Assembly (NCBI RefSeq): GCF_009913435.1
Contig: NZ_CP047895.1
Span: 876,501 to 940,500 of the forward strand
DNA length: 64,000 bases
Origin: Sphingomonas changnyeongensis
GTDB taxonomy: Bacteria > Pseudomonadota > Alphaproteobacteria > Sphingomonadales > Sphingomonadaceae
Direction of reading: 5' to 3'
Both the position numbers and the translations under genes were made by a program. The notes beneath the pieces are model-generated. The model ran no database searches, was not told the DNA's origin, and saw only the letters and a program-made list of their open reading frames with translations. Positions 18,174-26,866 of the stretch are shown in pieces (positions within the stretch are counted from its first letter, which is position 1; the number at the start of each line of letters is the position of its first letter).

Positions 18174-19001
18174 TCACAGCCACCCCGCCGCGCGCAGGGT
18201 GGTGACGGCGCTGCGCGACACCGGGGCGGTCAAGCCGTTGGTCAGGTGCAGGTTCATCGACCGGGCGGTGCCGTCGACGCGCACCACCGCATGGCGCGCG
18301 ACCCACCACGACCGGTGCGTCTTCAGGCCTTCGACCGCGGCCATCGCCTCGATCGCGCGCGCGAGCGGCATCAGCACCAGCTCCGATCCGCGCGGCGAAT
18401 GGATGCGGACATAATGATCCTCCATCTGCAGCGCGATGACGTCGCTGCTGAACAGGGCCGCGTGCGCTGCCGGGGCCGGGCGCGACTGGGGAGGCGACGG
18501 GGACTGGGCCAGTGACGGGGCGACGGACCGGCTGCGGCGCGCGCGGCGGATCGCAAGCGCGGTTCCCGGCACCACCACCATGCCGATGATGACGACCTGA
18601 GCGTACCAGATGGCCGGCGACAGGCCGAGCCGGGCGAGTTCGGGCCACAACCAGAAGGCGAACGACCGCGTTGCCCAAGCCTGTGGCACGCTCGCGGCCA
18701 GTACCCACGCCAGCAGCAGCGCCCAGAATCGCCGCCCGCCCCCGGCATGGCGGCGCATCGCCAGCCCCAGCCCGGCCCCGTAGAGCGCGAGGCCGCACCA
18801 CATGCTCGCCACCCAATAGAGGATGCGCACCGGCGCGCTGCCGTTCAGATAGCTGCCAAACGGCCCCAGCATGCCAAGCAGCACGCCCCCGGCACTCGTC
18901 AGCGCCAGCACGCGAACGACGCTGCCCGGCACCGAGGCGGCGGGCGCAGGTTGGGCAGAGGCGGCAGCGGCGGCAGGAGGAGCGGGGGCGAAATCGGCCA
19001 T
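18174..19001 (-). CDS. Membrane-bound LytTR-domain transcription regulator
   Basis: 275 aa from ATG 19001; the open frame continues far upstream, but those residues are low-complexity and overlap the divergent promoter region. After a Pro/Ala-rich start (residues 1-25), four hydrophobic segments occur near 28-52, 60-85, 92-112 and 125-150. A proline-rich linker precedes a C-terminal LytTR DNA-binding domain (about 180-275) with LQMEDHYVRIHS, LARAIEAM and HRSWWVARHAVV, the usual LytTR core. It has no response-regulator receiver domain, so signals would come through the membrane part. It is divergent from the secreted hydrolase gene, which may be its target. Confidence 0.8.
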   Translation of the reverse strand: MADFAPAPPAAAAASAQPAPAASVPGSVVRVLALTSAGGVLLGMLGPFGSYLNGSAPVRILYWVASMWCGLALYGAGLGLAMRRHAGGGRRFWALLLAWVLAASVPQAWATRSFAFWLWPELARLGLSPAIWYAQVVIIGMVVVPGTALAIRRARRSRSVAPSLAQSPSPPQSRPAPAAHAALFSSDVIALQMEDHYVRIHSPRGSELVLMPLARAIEAMAAVEGLKTHRSWWVARHAVVRVDGTARSMNLHLTNGLTAPVSRSAVTTLRAAGWL

Positions 19002-19221
19002 GCCCGTTCCTAATGCGATTTGACGGTCGGTGGAATCTCCCGGCCCTGGCGATAACGCGGGAGCGCAGGGTGATGGCGCGCGCTCCTGTGCCGTTTCCGA
19101 CCGTCCCGTTTCCTCCAGTCCCGTTTGCCGGGTCGCGAACCCGTTCGCCCATTCACGAAATCCGGCTCGCAGGGGCCGGAAAAGCCTGTCGATACCGGCG
19201 GCGCAACTTTGGAGTGCCGTC

Positions 19222-20262
19222 ATGTCTGCTCGTCTGTTTCTGCGCCTTGCCCCTGCGATGCTGTGCCTGTCGGCACCGGCCCATGGCCAGGGTGCCGCCG
19301 CCCCTGCGTCCGTCCCCGCTGCCGTTCCGGGCCAGGCGGCGACGCGTGCCGAGGCGGGCGCGGGCGTCGGCTTTGAGCAGGCGCGCATGGGGGACGGCAC
19401 TGAGATCGGCATCTGGTTTCCGGCCTATGGCGCGGCAAAGCCGCAGCGGCTGGGCCTGTATGCGCAACAGGCCATCACTGGTGCCGCCCCGGCCGGCCGC
19501 CGGCTGCCGCTGATCGTCATGTCGCACGGCAATGGCGGGCATTTTGCCGGCCATTCCGACACGGCGGCGGCGCTGGCGCGCGCCGGCTTCGTCGTCGCGT
19601 CACTCACCCATCCGGGCGACAATTGGCGCGACCAGAGCCGGGCGACGCAGATGAATGGCCGCGTCACCGCGCTTACGGCGCTCATCACCCATATGCTGGA
19701 AAGCTGGCAGCATCATGCGGTGCTCGATCCGCAGCGGGTCGGCGCGTTCGGCTTTTCGGCGGGCGGCTTCACCGTGCTCGCCGCCGCCGGGGGACGGCCC
19801 GACCTTGCCCGCATGGGCCGCCACTGCGCCGATCATCCAGGCTTTTTCGATTGCGGGGTGGTGAAGGCGCATCCGCTGCCCGATCCCGCATGGACGGCCC
19901 GGCCGGACCGCCGCATCAAGGCGGTGGTCGCCGCCGCGCCGGCACTGGGCTTCACCTTTGGCCGCACGGGGCTGAGCCGCGTGACCATGCCCGTCCAGCT
20001 GTGGCGGGCCGACAATGACCCGGTGCTGCCCGCGCCCTTTTATGCCGATGCCGTGCGCGCCGATCTGCCGCGCCGGCCCGAATTCCACGCCGTTCCCGGG
20101 GCCGGACATTTCGATTTCCTCGCGCCCTGCGATGCCGGCGGGGCGCTGGCGCGCATCTGCGCGACCGAGGGGTTCGACCGGGGGGCTTTCCACGCCCGGT
20201 TCAATGCTGAGGTGGTGCGGTTTTTCCGCCGGCATCTGGCCCGCGCGCAAAGGCCGGGCTGA
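19222..20262 (+). CDS. Secreted alpha/beta hydrolase (dienelactone hydrolase-like)
   Basis: 346 aa from ATG 19222 with a signal peptide (LFLRLAPAMLCLSAPAHGQ, cleavage after AHG). The fold shows an HGNGGHF oxyanion loop near residue 100, nucleophile elbow GFSAGGF near 175, an acid in RADNDPVLP near 265, and the catalytic His in GAGHFDF near 293. This is the pattern of COG4188 'predicted dienelactone hydrolases'. Cys residues in the cap (HCADHPGFFDCG) could form a disulphide in the periplasm. Substrate unknown; ester hydrolysis is the family expectation. The 220-base gap upstream is shared with the divergent LytTR gene. Confidence 0.8.
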   Translation: MSARLFLRLAPAMLCLSAPAHGQGAAAPASVPAAVPGQAATRAEAGAGVGFEQARMGDGTEIGIWFPAYGAAKPQRLGLYAQQAITGAAPAGRRLPLIVMSHGNGGHFAGHSDTAAALARAGFVVASLTHPGDNWRDQSRATQMNGRVTALTALITHMLESWQHHAVLDPQRVGAFGFSAGGFTVLAAAGGRPDLARMGRHCADHPGFFDCGVVKAHPLPDPAWTARPDRRIKAVVAAAPALGFTFGRTGLSRVTMPVQLWRADNDPVLPAPFYADAVRADLPRRPEFHAVPGAGHFDFLAPCDAGGALARICATEGFDRGAFHARFNAEVVRFFRRHLARAQRPG

Positions 20263-20373
20263 GGATGGGCGGCGTGGACAGAAGGGGCGCGCAAACCGCC
20301 CGTTTCGTCCGCCAGTGATCGCAAAATGGATTTCACCAGCGCCCGGCGCGCACAGGACGACTGCCGGAAAAGA

Positions 20374-20448
20374 TGGTGACCCCTACGGGAATCGAACCCG
20401 TGTTTCAGCCGTGAAAGGGCCGCGTCCTAACCGCTAGACGAAGGGGCC
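20374..20448 (-). tRNA. tRNA-Glu (anticodon UUC), CCA encoded
   Basis: Reading the minus strand from 20448, the sequence starts GGCCCCTTCGTCTAGCGG, with anticodon loop CTTTCAC (anticodon TTC) and T-arm GGGTTCGATTCCC. The acceptor stem pairs GGCCCCT with AGGGGTC (one G-T pair). The discriminator A is followed by encoded CCA at 20376-20374. All cloverleaf parts are present, and the sequence matches bacterial tRNA-Glu closely. Confidence 0.96.
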
Positions 20449-20495
20449 ATCGCTGGCGAGGCGCTCCGTTAGACGGGTCCGAAGCGCTGGTCAAG

Positions 20496-22295
20496 TCACT
20501 CAACCCATGCTGCGTCATCAATATGCATTTCTGCTGCCGGCCGGGTGCCCCAATCATCGGTTTTGGCCCGTCCGGCCAGCCACAGCCGCCGGTCCGCAGG
20601 CGCGCCGAGCAGCGCCTGACCCAGATCGGTGTCGGCGGCGCGGAAGGCGACGGCCTTCACCCGCGCACCGTCCTCGCCGGCCAGAATCGTGCGCACATGG
20701 CCGCTGCCGACAATATCGGCGCGCACGATCCTGACCGGCCCGGTCGCGACGCGCGGCGCGGGCCAGCCCATGCCGTAAGGCCCGGCCTCGTCGAGCGCCT
20801 CGATCAGGCTTGGCGACAGGCCGCGCGGGCTGACCACGGCATCGATGGCAAGCGCGCGCGACGCCGTGGCCGCCGCCACCGCATCGCCCAGCCGTTCGTT
20901 GAGGAAATCGCGCAGCGAATCGACCCGGTCGGCCGTTACCGTCAGCCCCGCCGCCATTGCATGGCCGCCGCCCGCGACCAGCAGCCCCGAATCGCGCGCG
21001 GCCATCACCGCCGCGCCCAGATCGACACCCGCGACCGACCGGCCCGATCCCTTGCCGATCCCGGCCTCGTCGATGCCGATCACGATTGCCGGCCGGCCCA
21101 GCCGTTCCTTCAGCCGCCCGGCGACGATGCCGATCACCCCCGGATGCCAGCCCGCGCCTGCAACGATCTGCACGGCATCGTCGCTGCGCGCCGCCGCTTC
21201 GGCCGCCTGCTGGACCTCGGCCTCGATCGCGCGGCGTTCTTCGTTCAGCGCGTCGAGCTCGGCGGCGATTCGGGCGGCCTCGTCAGGGTCGCTGGTGGTC
21301 AGCAGCCTGACCCCCAGGTCCGACCGCCCGACCCGCCCGCCGGCATTGATGCGCGGGCCGAGCGCAAAGCCCAGATCATGGGTGAGCGGCGCGCGCGACA
21401 GCCGCGCGGCGCGGGCGAGCGCGGTCAGCCCGATATTGCGGCCCGCCGCCATCACCTTCAGCCCCTGGGCGACAAAGGCGCGGTTGAGGCCCTTGAGCGC
21501 CGCCACATCGGCAACCGTGCCGAGCGCGACCAGATCGAGCAGGTCGATCAGCCGGGGTTCGGGCCGGGTGCGGAAATGGCCGCGTCCGCGCAGCTCGCGC
21601 AGCAGCGCCGCACCCAGCAGAAAGGCGACGCCGACCGCCGCCAGATGGCCATGCGCCGCGCCCTCATCCTCGTCGAGCCGGTTGGGATTGACGAGCGCAT
21701 AGGCCTCGGGAAGCGCGCTTGAGCATTTGTGATGATCAACGACGATCACCTCTGCCCCCGCCGCGCGGGCCATGGCGAGCGCCTCGAACGCCTGAGCGCC
21801 GCAATCGACGGTGACGATCAGCCGCGTGCCGCTCTCCGCGATCCTGACCAGCGCCTCGCCGCTTGGGCCATAGCCTTCCATCAGCCGGTCGGGGATATAG
21901 GCGGCGGGCGACAGGCCGAGCCCGGCGAGCAGGCGGATCAGCAGCGCGGCCGAGGTTGCGCCATCGACATCATAATCGCCGAACACCGTCACCGCCTCGC
22001 CGCGCTCGACCGCATCGGCCAGCCGCGCGGCCGCCCGGTCCATGTCGCGGAAGATCGACGGATCGGGCATGAACGCGCGGATCGTCGGCGCGCGGTAGAT
22101 CGGCACCGCGTCGCGCGGGCAGCCGCGCGTCATCAGCAGCTGCGTGACCAGATCATCGGGCCTGAGATCGCGGTCGATCCCGTCGGTGGGCGCGCCGCGC
22201 CAGTGCCAGGGCTGGCCCAGCACCGAACGGGTCACCCCCAGGGCCGGGGGGAGAGCGGAAGGCGGCAGGGCTGTCATCGGGGGGCGGTGCTCCAT
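20496..22295 (-). CDS. recJ: Single-stranded-DNA-specific exonuclease RecJ
   Basis: 599 aa, usual for RecJ. The DHH phosphoesterase motifs are visible: VFGDYDVDGATSAALLIRLL near residue 105, VTVDCGAQAFEAL near 160, VVDHHKC near 185, and the DHHA1 motif GGGHAMAAGLTV near 440. It degrades ssDNA 5'->3' in recombination and repair, using Mn or Mg held by the Asp/His motifs. An in-frame ATG at 22277 is an alternative start. It lies downstream of glpX in the same direction. Confidence 0.95.
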   Translation of the reverse strand: MEHRPPMTALPPSALPPALGVTRSVLGQPWHWRGAPTDGIDRDLRPDDLVTQLLMTRGCPRDAVPIYRAPTIRAFMPDPSIFRDMDRAAARLADAVERGEAVTVFGDYDVDGATSAALLIRLLAGLGLSPAAYIPDRLMEGYGPSGEALVRIAESGTRLIVTVDCGAQAFEALAMARAAGAEVIVVDHHKCSSALPEAYALVNPNRLDEDEGAAHGHLAAVGVAFLLGAALLRELRGRGHFRTRPEPRLIDLLDLVALGTVADVAALKGLNRAFVAQGLKVMAAGRNIGLTALARAARLSRAPLTHDLGFALGPRINAGGRVGRSDLGVRLLTTSDPDEAARIAAELDALNEERRAIEAEVQQAAEAAARSDDAVQIVAGAGWHPGVIGIVAGRLKERLGRPAIVIGIDEAGIGKGSGRSVAGVDLGAAVMAARDSGLLVAGGGHAMAAGLTVTADRVDSLRDFLNERLGDAVAAATASRALAIDAVVSPRGLSPSLIEALDEAGPYGMGWPAPRVATGPVRIVRADIVGSGHVRTILAGEDGARVKAVAFRAADTDLGQALLGAPADRRLWLAGRAKTDDWGTRPAAEMHIDDAAWVE

Positions 22296-22342
22296 CCCCC
22301 GTTCCTAGCCGCTGCCTGCCCGCCGCGCCAAGCGGCAGGGCT

Positions 22343-22358
22343 GCCCCGCCAGCGGGGC
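22343..22358 (-). terminator. Possible hairpin after glpX
   Basis: GCCCCGC and GCGGGGC pair with a two-base loop just past the glpX stop codon (minus strand). There is no T tract on the minus-strand side, so intrinsic termination is doubtful. It may only be GC-rich spacer. Confidence 0.3.
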
Positions 22359-22363
22359 GGGGC

Positions 22364-23332
22364 TCAGCCTTCGCCCTGGTGTTCGCCGCGCACCCAGCGC
22401 ACGGTGCCGGTCGAGGCGCGCATGACGACGCTTTCGGTGGTCATCCGGCCGCCCTTCAGCCGCTTCACCCCGTCGAGCAGCGATCCGTCGGTCACGCCGG
22501 TCGCGGCAAAGATGCAGTCGCCGCTGGCAAGTTCGGTCAGGTCGTAGATCTTGTTCAGATCCTCGATCCCCCATTTGCGCGCGCGTGCGCGCTCATCCTC
22601 GTTGCGGAACAGCAGCCGGCCCTTGAACTGGCCGCCGACGCAGCGCAGCGCCGCCGCCGCCAGCACGCCCTCGGGCGCGCCGCCCGACCCCATATAGACG
22701 TCGATCGTCGTGTCGGGGTCGGTCGTCGCGATCACGCCCGCCACATCGCCATCGGGGATCAGCATGATGCCGCAGCCGACCTCGCGCAGTTCGGCGATCA
22801 GCTTTTCATGCCGCGGCCGGTCGAGCACGCAGGCGATCACCTCGTCCGGGCGCACGCCCTTGGCGGCGGCGATGGCGCGGATATTGTCGGCCGGGCTGCG
22901 ATCAAGGTCGATCACGCCTTCGGGATAGCCGGGGCCGACGGCCAGCTTGTCCATATAGACGTCGGGCGCGTTGAGCAGGCAGCCCTTCTCGGCGATGGCG
23001 AGCACGGCAAGCGCATTCGGCCCGGCCTTGGCGGTGATCGTCGTGCCTTCGAGCGGGTCGAGCGCGATGTCGATCGCCGGGCCGGTGCCCGAGCCGACCT
23101 TTTCGCCGATATAGAGCATCGGCGCTTCGTCGCGCTCGCCCTCGCCGATCACGACGGTGCCGTTGACATCAAGCTCGTTGAGCGCGGCGCGCATCGCCTC
23201 GACGGCGGCAGCATCGGCCGCCTTTTCATTGCCCCGTCCGATCAGCCGCGACGCCGCAATCGCCGCCGCTTCGGTGACCCGCACCATTTCGAGCACCAGC
23301 ACGCGGTCGAGATTCTGGCTTGCCGTGACCAT
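22364..23332 (-). CDS. glpX: Class II fructose-1,6-bisphosphatase
   Basis: 322 aa from ATG 23332 (MVTASQNLDRVLVLEMVRVTE). The open frame to 23413 adds 27 residues unlike the family. GEGERDEAPMLYIGEKVG near residue 60 and DPLEGTTITA near 90 are the GlpX metal- and phosphate-binding motifs, and GSGGAPEGVLAAAAL near 190 completes the site. It dephosphorylates fructose-1,6-bisphosphate in gluconeogenesis (some homologues also take sedoheptulose bisphosphate). In related genomes it normally follows hom directly; here a small plus-strand gene and a repeat lie between them. Confidence 0.95.
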   Translation of the reverse strand: MVTASQNLDRVLVLEMVRVTEAAAIAASRLIGRGNEKAADAAAVEAMRAALNELDVNGTVVIGEGERDEAPMLYIGEKVGSGTGPAIDIALDPLEGTTITAKAGPNALAVLAIAEKGCLLNAPDVYMDKLAVGPGYPEGVIDLDRSPADNIRAIAAAKGVRPDEVIACVLDRPRHEKLIAELREVGCGIMLIPDGDVAGVIATTDPDTTIDVYMGSGGAPEGVLAAAALRCVGGQFKGRLLFRNEDERARARKWGIEDLNKIYDLTELASGDCIFAATGVTDGSLLDGVKRLKGGRMTTESVVMRASTGTVRWVRGEHQGEG

Positions 23333-23490
23333 GAAGACGCATCCCCTGTCCGAATAATCAGTCTGCTTACGCGCGCCGCGATAGGCGACGAAGGTTGCGA
23401 TGTCGAGAATCACCCCGCGGCCATGGTTCAGTCATCGTTCACGCCGCTGCTCTAGCCTCTGCCCGGCAAAGACAGCGGGGGAGGCGGCCC

Positions 23491-23874
23491 ATGATCCTGA
23501 TGCGCGTGATGGCGGGACTGGTGCAGGCGCTCGGGGCCGAACCGCCGCCGATGCTCCCGGCCGCCCCACCGCCCGATGCGGTTGCGACCTATGACCGGAT
23601 GACCCGTATCGAGCCGCGCTGCCAGGCGCCGGCAGGGCAGGACATTCTGGTGTGCGCGCGCCGCGGCGCCGACCGCTACCGCGTGCCGTTTCTGGTTCCG
23701 ACGCCGGGCGATCCGCGCAACCTCGGCCCGCATGGCGAGCGCGCCGCCCTGCTCTACCGGGCCAGCCCGTGCGAGGAATCGGGGCCGTTCCTGATCGGCT
23801 GCGGGATGGCCGGCGTCACCGTCAGCACCAATCTGGGCACCGGACGCGTCGAACCGCGGCCGCTCGCCCCCTGA
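23491..23874 (+). CDS. Small secreted or periplasmic hypothetical protein
   Basis: 127 aa, unrecognised. ATG 23491 is preceded by GGGGGAGG at a good distance. The N-terminus is only weakly signal-like (MRVMAGLVQALGA). There are four Cys residues (positions about 49, 56, 97 and 108), suggesting disulphides outside the cytoplasm, and the middle is Pro-rich. It is a single gene facing the hom gene, with the repeat element between their stops. Confidence 0.55.
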   Translation: MILMRVMAGLVQALGAEPPPMLPAAPPPDAVATYDRMTRIEPRCQAPAGQDILVCARRGADRYRVPFLVPTPGDPRNLGPHGERAALLYRASPCEESGPFLIGCGMAGVTVSTNLGTGRVEPRPLAP

Positions 23875-23952
23875 GGGGGTGTTTTTGTTTGAGTTGCGGC
23901 ACCGTTGTTTGTGATTGGGAAGAACGGCACCGGGAGTTTTGGTTTGAGTTGC

Positions 23953-24032
23953 GGCACCGGCCCGCTCCCCCACCCGGCCACCCATAGCGTATCCTGCCGT
24001 TGGGTGGCCGGGTGGGGGAGCGGGCCGGTGCC
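23953..24032. repeat. Dispersed intergenic palindrome, copy 1 (loop inverted)
   Basis: Perfect 32-bp inverted arms (23953-23984 and 24001-24032), starting GGCACCGGCCCGCTCCCCCA, flank a 16-base loop. The arms are identical to those at 56.4 and 59.8 kb. The loop reads as the reverse complement of the loop in the other copies (ACGGCAGGATACGCTA versus ACGGCAGTATCATA). To the right is a conserved tail with a second small hairpin (GCGCC-gtaa-GGCGC) and GCACAAACAACC. To the left, GAAGAACGGCACCGGG is a partial extra copy of the flank. It sits between convergent genes and could also stop transcription. Confidence 0.9.
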
Positions 24033-24082
24033 GCCCCCGCGCCGTAAGGCGCAGCACAAACAACCGGGAGCGGGCCTCCCGC

Positions 24083-25372
24083 TCAATCGAGGATATGCAT
24101 CAGCATCGGCTGGCCGCGCAGCCAGGGGGCGCCGTCCAGCCGCTCGATCGCCTGGGCGACCGCACGTTCGGGGCCTTTATGGGTGACGATCGCCACCAGC
24201 ACGCCGCCATCGGGCATCGCGCCGCGCTGGATCAGGCTTTCGATCGACACGCCCGAATCGCGCATCGCCGCCGCGATTTCGGCCAGCACGCCGACCTTGT
24301 CGTCGACCGTGAAGCGCAGATAGGCACGGCCTTCGCGCGCACCCGGATCGGCGGGCGGCTGTTCGCCGAGCGCCGCGACGGGCATGGCAAAGGCCGGGCC
24401 ATATTCGCCGCGCGCAATGTCGATCAGGTCCGCCACGACCGCGCTGGCTGTCGGCCCGTCGCCCGCGCCGCGCCCCTGAAACAGCAGCCGGCCGACGAAA
24501 TTGCCCTCGGCCACCACTGCGTTCAGCGATCCGGTGACATGGGCAAGCGGATGGCTGACCGGCACCAGATGCGGGTGGATGCGCTGGAACAGCCCGTCGG
24601 CGCGCATTTCGGCATGGCCGAGCAGCCGGATGCGGAAGCCGAGCGCCGCCGCCTCGGCGATGTCGGCGGCCAGCACATGGCGGATGCCGGTGGTGCCGAC
24701 GCCGGGAAAATCGATCCGCGTGCCAAAGGCGAGGCTGGCGAGGATCGACAGCTTGTGCGCGGCATCGACCCCGTCAATGTCGAAACCGGGATCGGCCTCG
24801 GCATAGCCGAGCGCCTGCGCCTCGGCGAGCACATCGGCAAAGTCGCGCCCCTCGGCCTCCATGGTCGACAGGATATAATTGCAGGTGCCGTTCAGAATGC
24901 CATAGACCTGCTGGATGCGGTTGGCCGCCGCGCCTTCGCGCAGCCCCTTGATGACCGGAATGCCGCCGGCGACTGCCGCTTCATATTTGAACGCCACATT
25001 GCCCGCCTCGGCGGCGCTCGCGAGTTCCAGCCCGTGATGGGCGATCATCGCCTTGTTGGCGGTCACCAGCGCCTTGCCGGCGGCGATCGTCCGCCGCGCG
25101 AGGGTGAGCGCCGGGCCGTCGCTGCCGCCGATCAGTTCGACGACCACATCGACGCCGTCCAGCGCCGCCATCTCGCCCATGTCGTCGATCCACCGGAAGC
25201 GCGACAGATCGACGCCGCGGTCCTTCGCCCGGTCGCGCGCCGAGACGGCGACGATCTCGATCGGCCGCCCGGCGCGGCGCGCGATCAGATCGGCATTGGT
25301 GTCGAGCAGGCGGACGACGCCGCCGCCCACCGTTCCCAGGCCCGCCAGGGCGATTTTCAAGGCTTCAGTCAT
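24083..25372 (-). CDS. hom: Homoserine dehydrogenase
   Basis: 429 aa from ATG 25372 (an ATG at 25381 is also in frame). NAD(P)-binding IALAGLGTVGGGVVRLL lies at residues 6-22. The catalytic region has YEAAVAGGIPVIKGL and GILNGTCNYILSTMEAEG near 180, and a C-terminal ACT domain runs from about 350 to 429 (FTVDDKVGVLAEIAAAM), expected to bind threonine for feedback control. It reduces aspartate semialdehyde to homoserine for threonine and methionine synthesis. Only 25 bases separate its start from the divergent gene's start, so promoters must overlap coding sequence. Confidence 0.95.
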   Translation of the reverse strand: MTEALKIALAGLGTVGGGVVRLLDTNADLIARRAGRPIEIVAVSARDRAKDRGVDLSRFRWIDDMGEMAALDGVDVVVELIGGSDGPALTLARRTIAAGKALVTANKAMIAHHGLELASAAEAGNVAFKYEAAVAGGIPVIKGLREGAAANRIQQVYGILNGTCNYILSTMEAEGRDFADVLAEAQALGYAEADPGFDIDGVDAAHKLSILASLAFGTRIDFPGVGTTGIRHVLAADIAEAAALGFRIRLLGHAEMRADGLFQRIHPHLVPVSHPLAHVTGSLNAVVAEGNFVGRLLFQGRGAGDGPTASAVVADLIDIARGEYGPAFAMPVAALGEQPPADPGAREGRAYLRFTVDDKVGVLAEIAAAMRDSGVSIESLIQRGAMPDGGVLVAIVTHKGPERAVAQAIERLDGAPWLRGQPMLMHILD

Positions 25373-25397
25373 GCCGATCATGGGCTAAAGGGCCGGC

Positions 25398-26240
25398 ATG
25401 GCAAGTCAATCGCCCATTGCGCCGCCGCCGGGTTCGCCCGCGATCCTGATCCTCGCCGGCAAGCGCGACGGCCGGCTCGATCCGCTCGCCGAACAGGCGG
25501 GTGTCAGCCACAAGGCGGTGGTGCCGATCCGCGGCAAGCCGCTGATCGTCTGGGTGCTCGAAGCCGCCGAGGCGGCATGGCCCGACAGCCCGATCTATGT
25601 CTCGATCCATGACGCGGCGGTGATCGCCGGCCTGCCGATCGTGGCGCGGCTGCAGGCGGCCGGGCGGCTGATCGCGGTGCCCGCCGGGCCGGGGATCGTC
25701 GAGAGCCTGGAGGCGGTGGTCGCGGCGGCGGGCGACCGTGCCTGGCCGATGCTGGTGACGACCGCCGACAATGTGCTGGTCACGCCCGAGGCGTTGCGCC
25801 GGCTGCATGACGAGGCGGTGCGGGACGGGGCCGGGGCGGCCCTGTCGGTTGCCAGCCGCGAACAGATCCTCGCCGCCCATCCCGAGGGGCAGCGGCGTTT
25901 CTACGAGTTTGCCGATGTCGCGATTTCCAACTGCAACGCCTATTGGCTGGCCGATGCGGCGGCGCTGCGCGCGGCGGAAAGCTTTCGCGGCGGCGGCCAG
26001 TTCATCAAGACGCCCGGCGCGATCCTGAAGGCGTTCGGGCTGTGGAACCTGATCGGCTTTCGCCGCCGCTGGTGGTCGCTCGACCGCATCATGGCCAATC
26101 TGTCGCGCCGTTTCGGCGTGCGCGTCCGGCCGGTGTTCGTGACCGACGGGGCGCTGGCGGTCGATGTCGACAATCCGCGCACCTATGCCATTGCCGAAGT
26201 CCTGCTCGCCAGCCGCAAGCCGGAAGCGCGGGAGGCATGA
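25398..26240 (+). CDS. MobA-like NTP transferase-domain protein
   Basis: 280 aa. N-terminal ILILAGKRDGRLDPLAEQAG resembles the LAGGxxxRM loop of GT-A-fold nucleotidyltransferases but with Lys replacing the second Gly of the loop. HKAVVPIRGKPLIVWVLEA follows, with VTTADNVLVTPEAL as the metal-binding Asp region near residue 125. The remainder (GLWNLIGFRRRWWSLDRI) is unusual for MobA, so cofactor synthesis is not implied. It is followed by a histidine phosphatase overlapping as ATGA, so the pair may act on the same phosphorylated sugar or cyclitol. Substrate unknown. Confidence 0.7.
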   Translation: MASQSPIAPPPGSPAILILAGKRDGRLDPLAEQAGVSHKAVVPIRGKPLIVWVLEAAEAAWPDSPIYVSIHDAAVIAGLPIVARLQAAGRLIAVPAGPGIVESLEAVVAAAGDRAWPMLVTTADNVLVTPEALRRLHDEAVRDGAGAALSVASREQILAAHPEGQRRFYEFADVAISNCNAYWLADAAALRAAESFRGGGQFIKTPGAILKAFGLWNLIGFRRRWWSLDRIMANLSRRFGVRVRPVFVTDGALAVDVDNPRTYAIAEVLLASRKPEAREA

Positions 26241-26866
26241 GCCGCATCTTCATCGCCCGCCACGGCGAAACCGTGTTCAACGCCGCGCGGCGGATGCAGG
26301 GCGACCAGCTCGACACGCCGCTGACCCGCGCGGGCTTTGCCCAGGCCGATGCGATGGGCCGGGGGCTGCGCGACTGGCTGGGGGATGCGCCCGCCGCGCT
26401 CGAGCTCTGGTCCTCGCCCTATGGGCGGGCGCTGCAGACGCTCGCCATCATCGCCGAACATATTGGCGGCGACTGGCATGGCTGCCGCCGCGACCAGCGG
26501 CTGGCCGAGATCAATGTCGGCGGCTGGGGCGGGCGCAGCTATGCCGAGATCATCGCCGAGCAGGGCGAGATCGTCTGCCGCGACACCCATCTGTTCGCGG
26601 TGCGCCCGCCCGGCGGCGAATGGTATGACGAGATCGCCGCCCGCCTGTCCGGCTGGATCGCCGATCATGGCCGCGCGCCCGGCGACCGGCTGGTGATCAT
26701 GCACGGCATGTCGTCGCGCGTGCTGCGCGGGCTGCTCACCGGCCTGCCCGTCGATCCGCGCTGGCGCGCACCCGTCGCGCCGCATCTGCCGCAGGGCACG
26801 ATGGTGGTCATCGAGGGCGGGCGCGAGGCGATCGTCCATCTGGGCGGCGGCGCGGCCCCGGCATGA
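26237..26866 (+). CDS. Histidine phosphatase (phosphoglycerate mutase-like)
   Basis: 209 aa. It starts MSRIFIARHGETVFNAARR, the RHGE phosphohistidine motif, with LWSSPYGRALQT near residue 60 and a second catalytic His in VIMHGMSSRVLRG near 157. RLAEINVGGWGGRSYAEI carries the conserved Glu. This is the pattern of general acid phosphatases/mutases (CobC, GpmB and related); specificity cannot be read from sequence. Its ATG overlaps the preceding stop and its stop overlaps the next ATG, giving a three-gene translationally coupled unit. Confidence 0.85.
   Translation: MSRIFIARHGETVFNAARRMQGDQLDTPLTRAGFAQADAMGRGLRDWLGDAPAALELWSSPYGRALQTLAIIAEHIGGDWHGCRRDQRLAEINVGGWGGRSYAEIIAEQGEIVCRDTHLFAVRPPGGEWYDEIAARLSGWIADHGRAPGDRLVIMHGMSSRVLRGLLTGLPVDPRWRAPVAPHLPQGTMVVIEGGREAIVHLGGGAAPA

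Noticed and set aside
23881..24080. CRISPR array or rho-independent terminator only
   Set aside because: There is one palindrome with arms, not regular repeats and spacers. Conserved outer flanks and two further copies show a dispersed element, even if it may also stop transcription.
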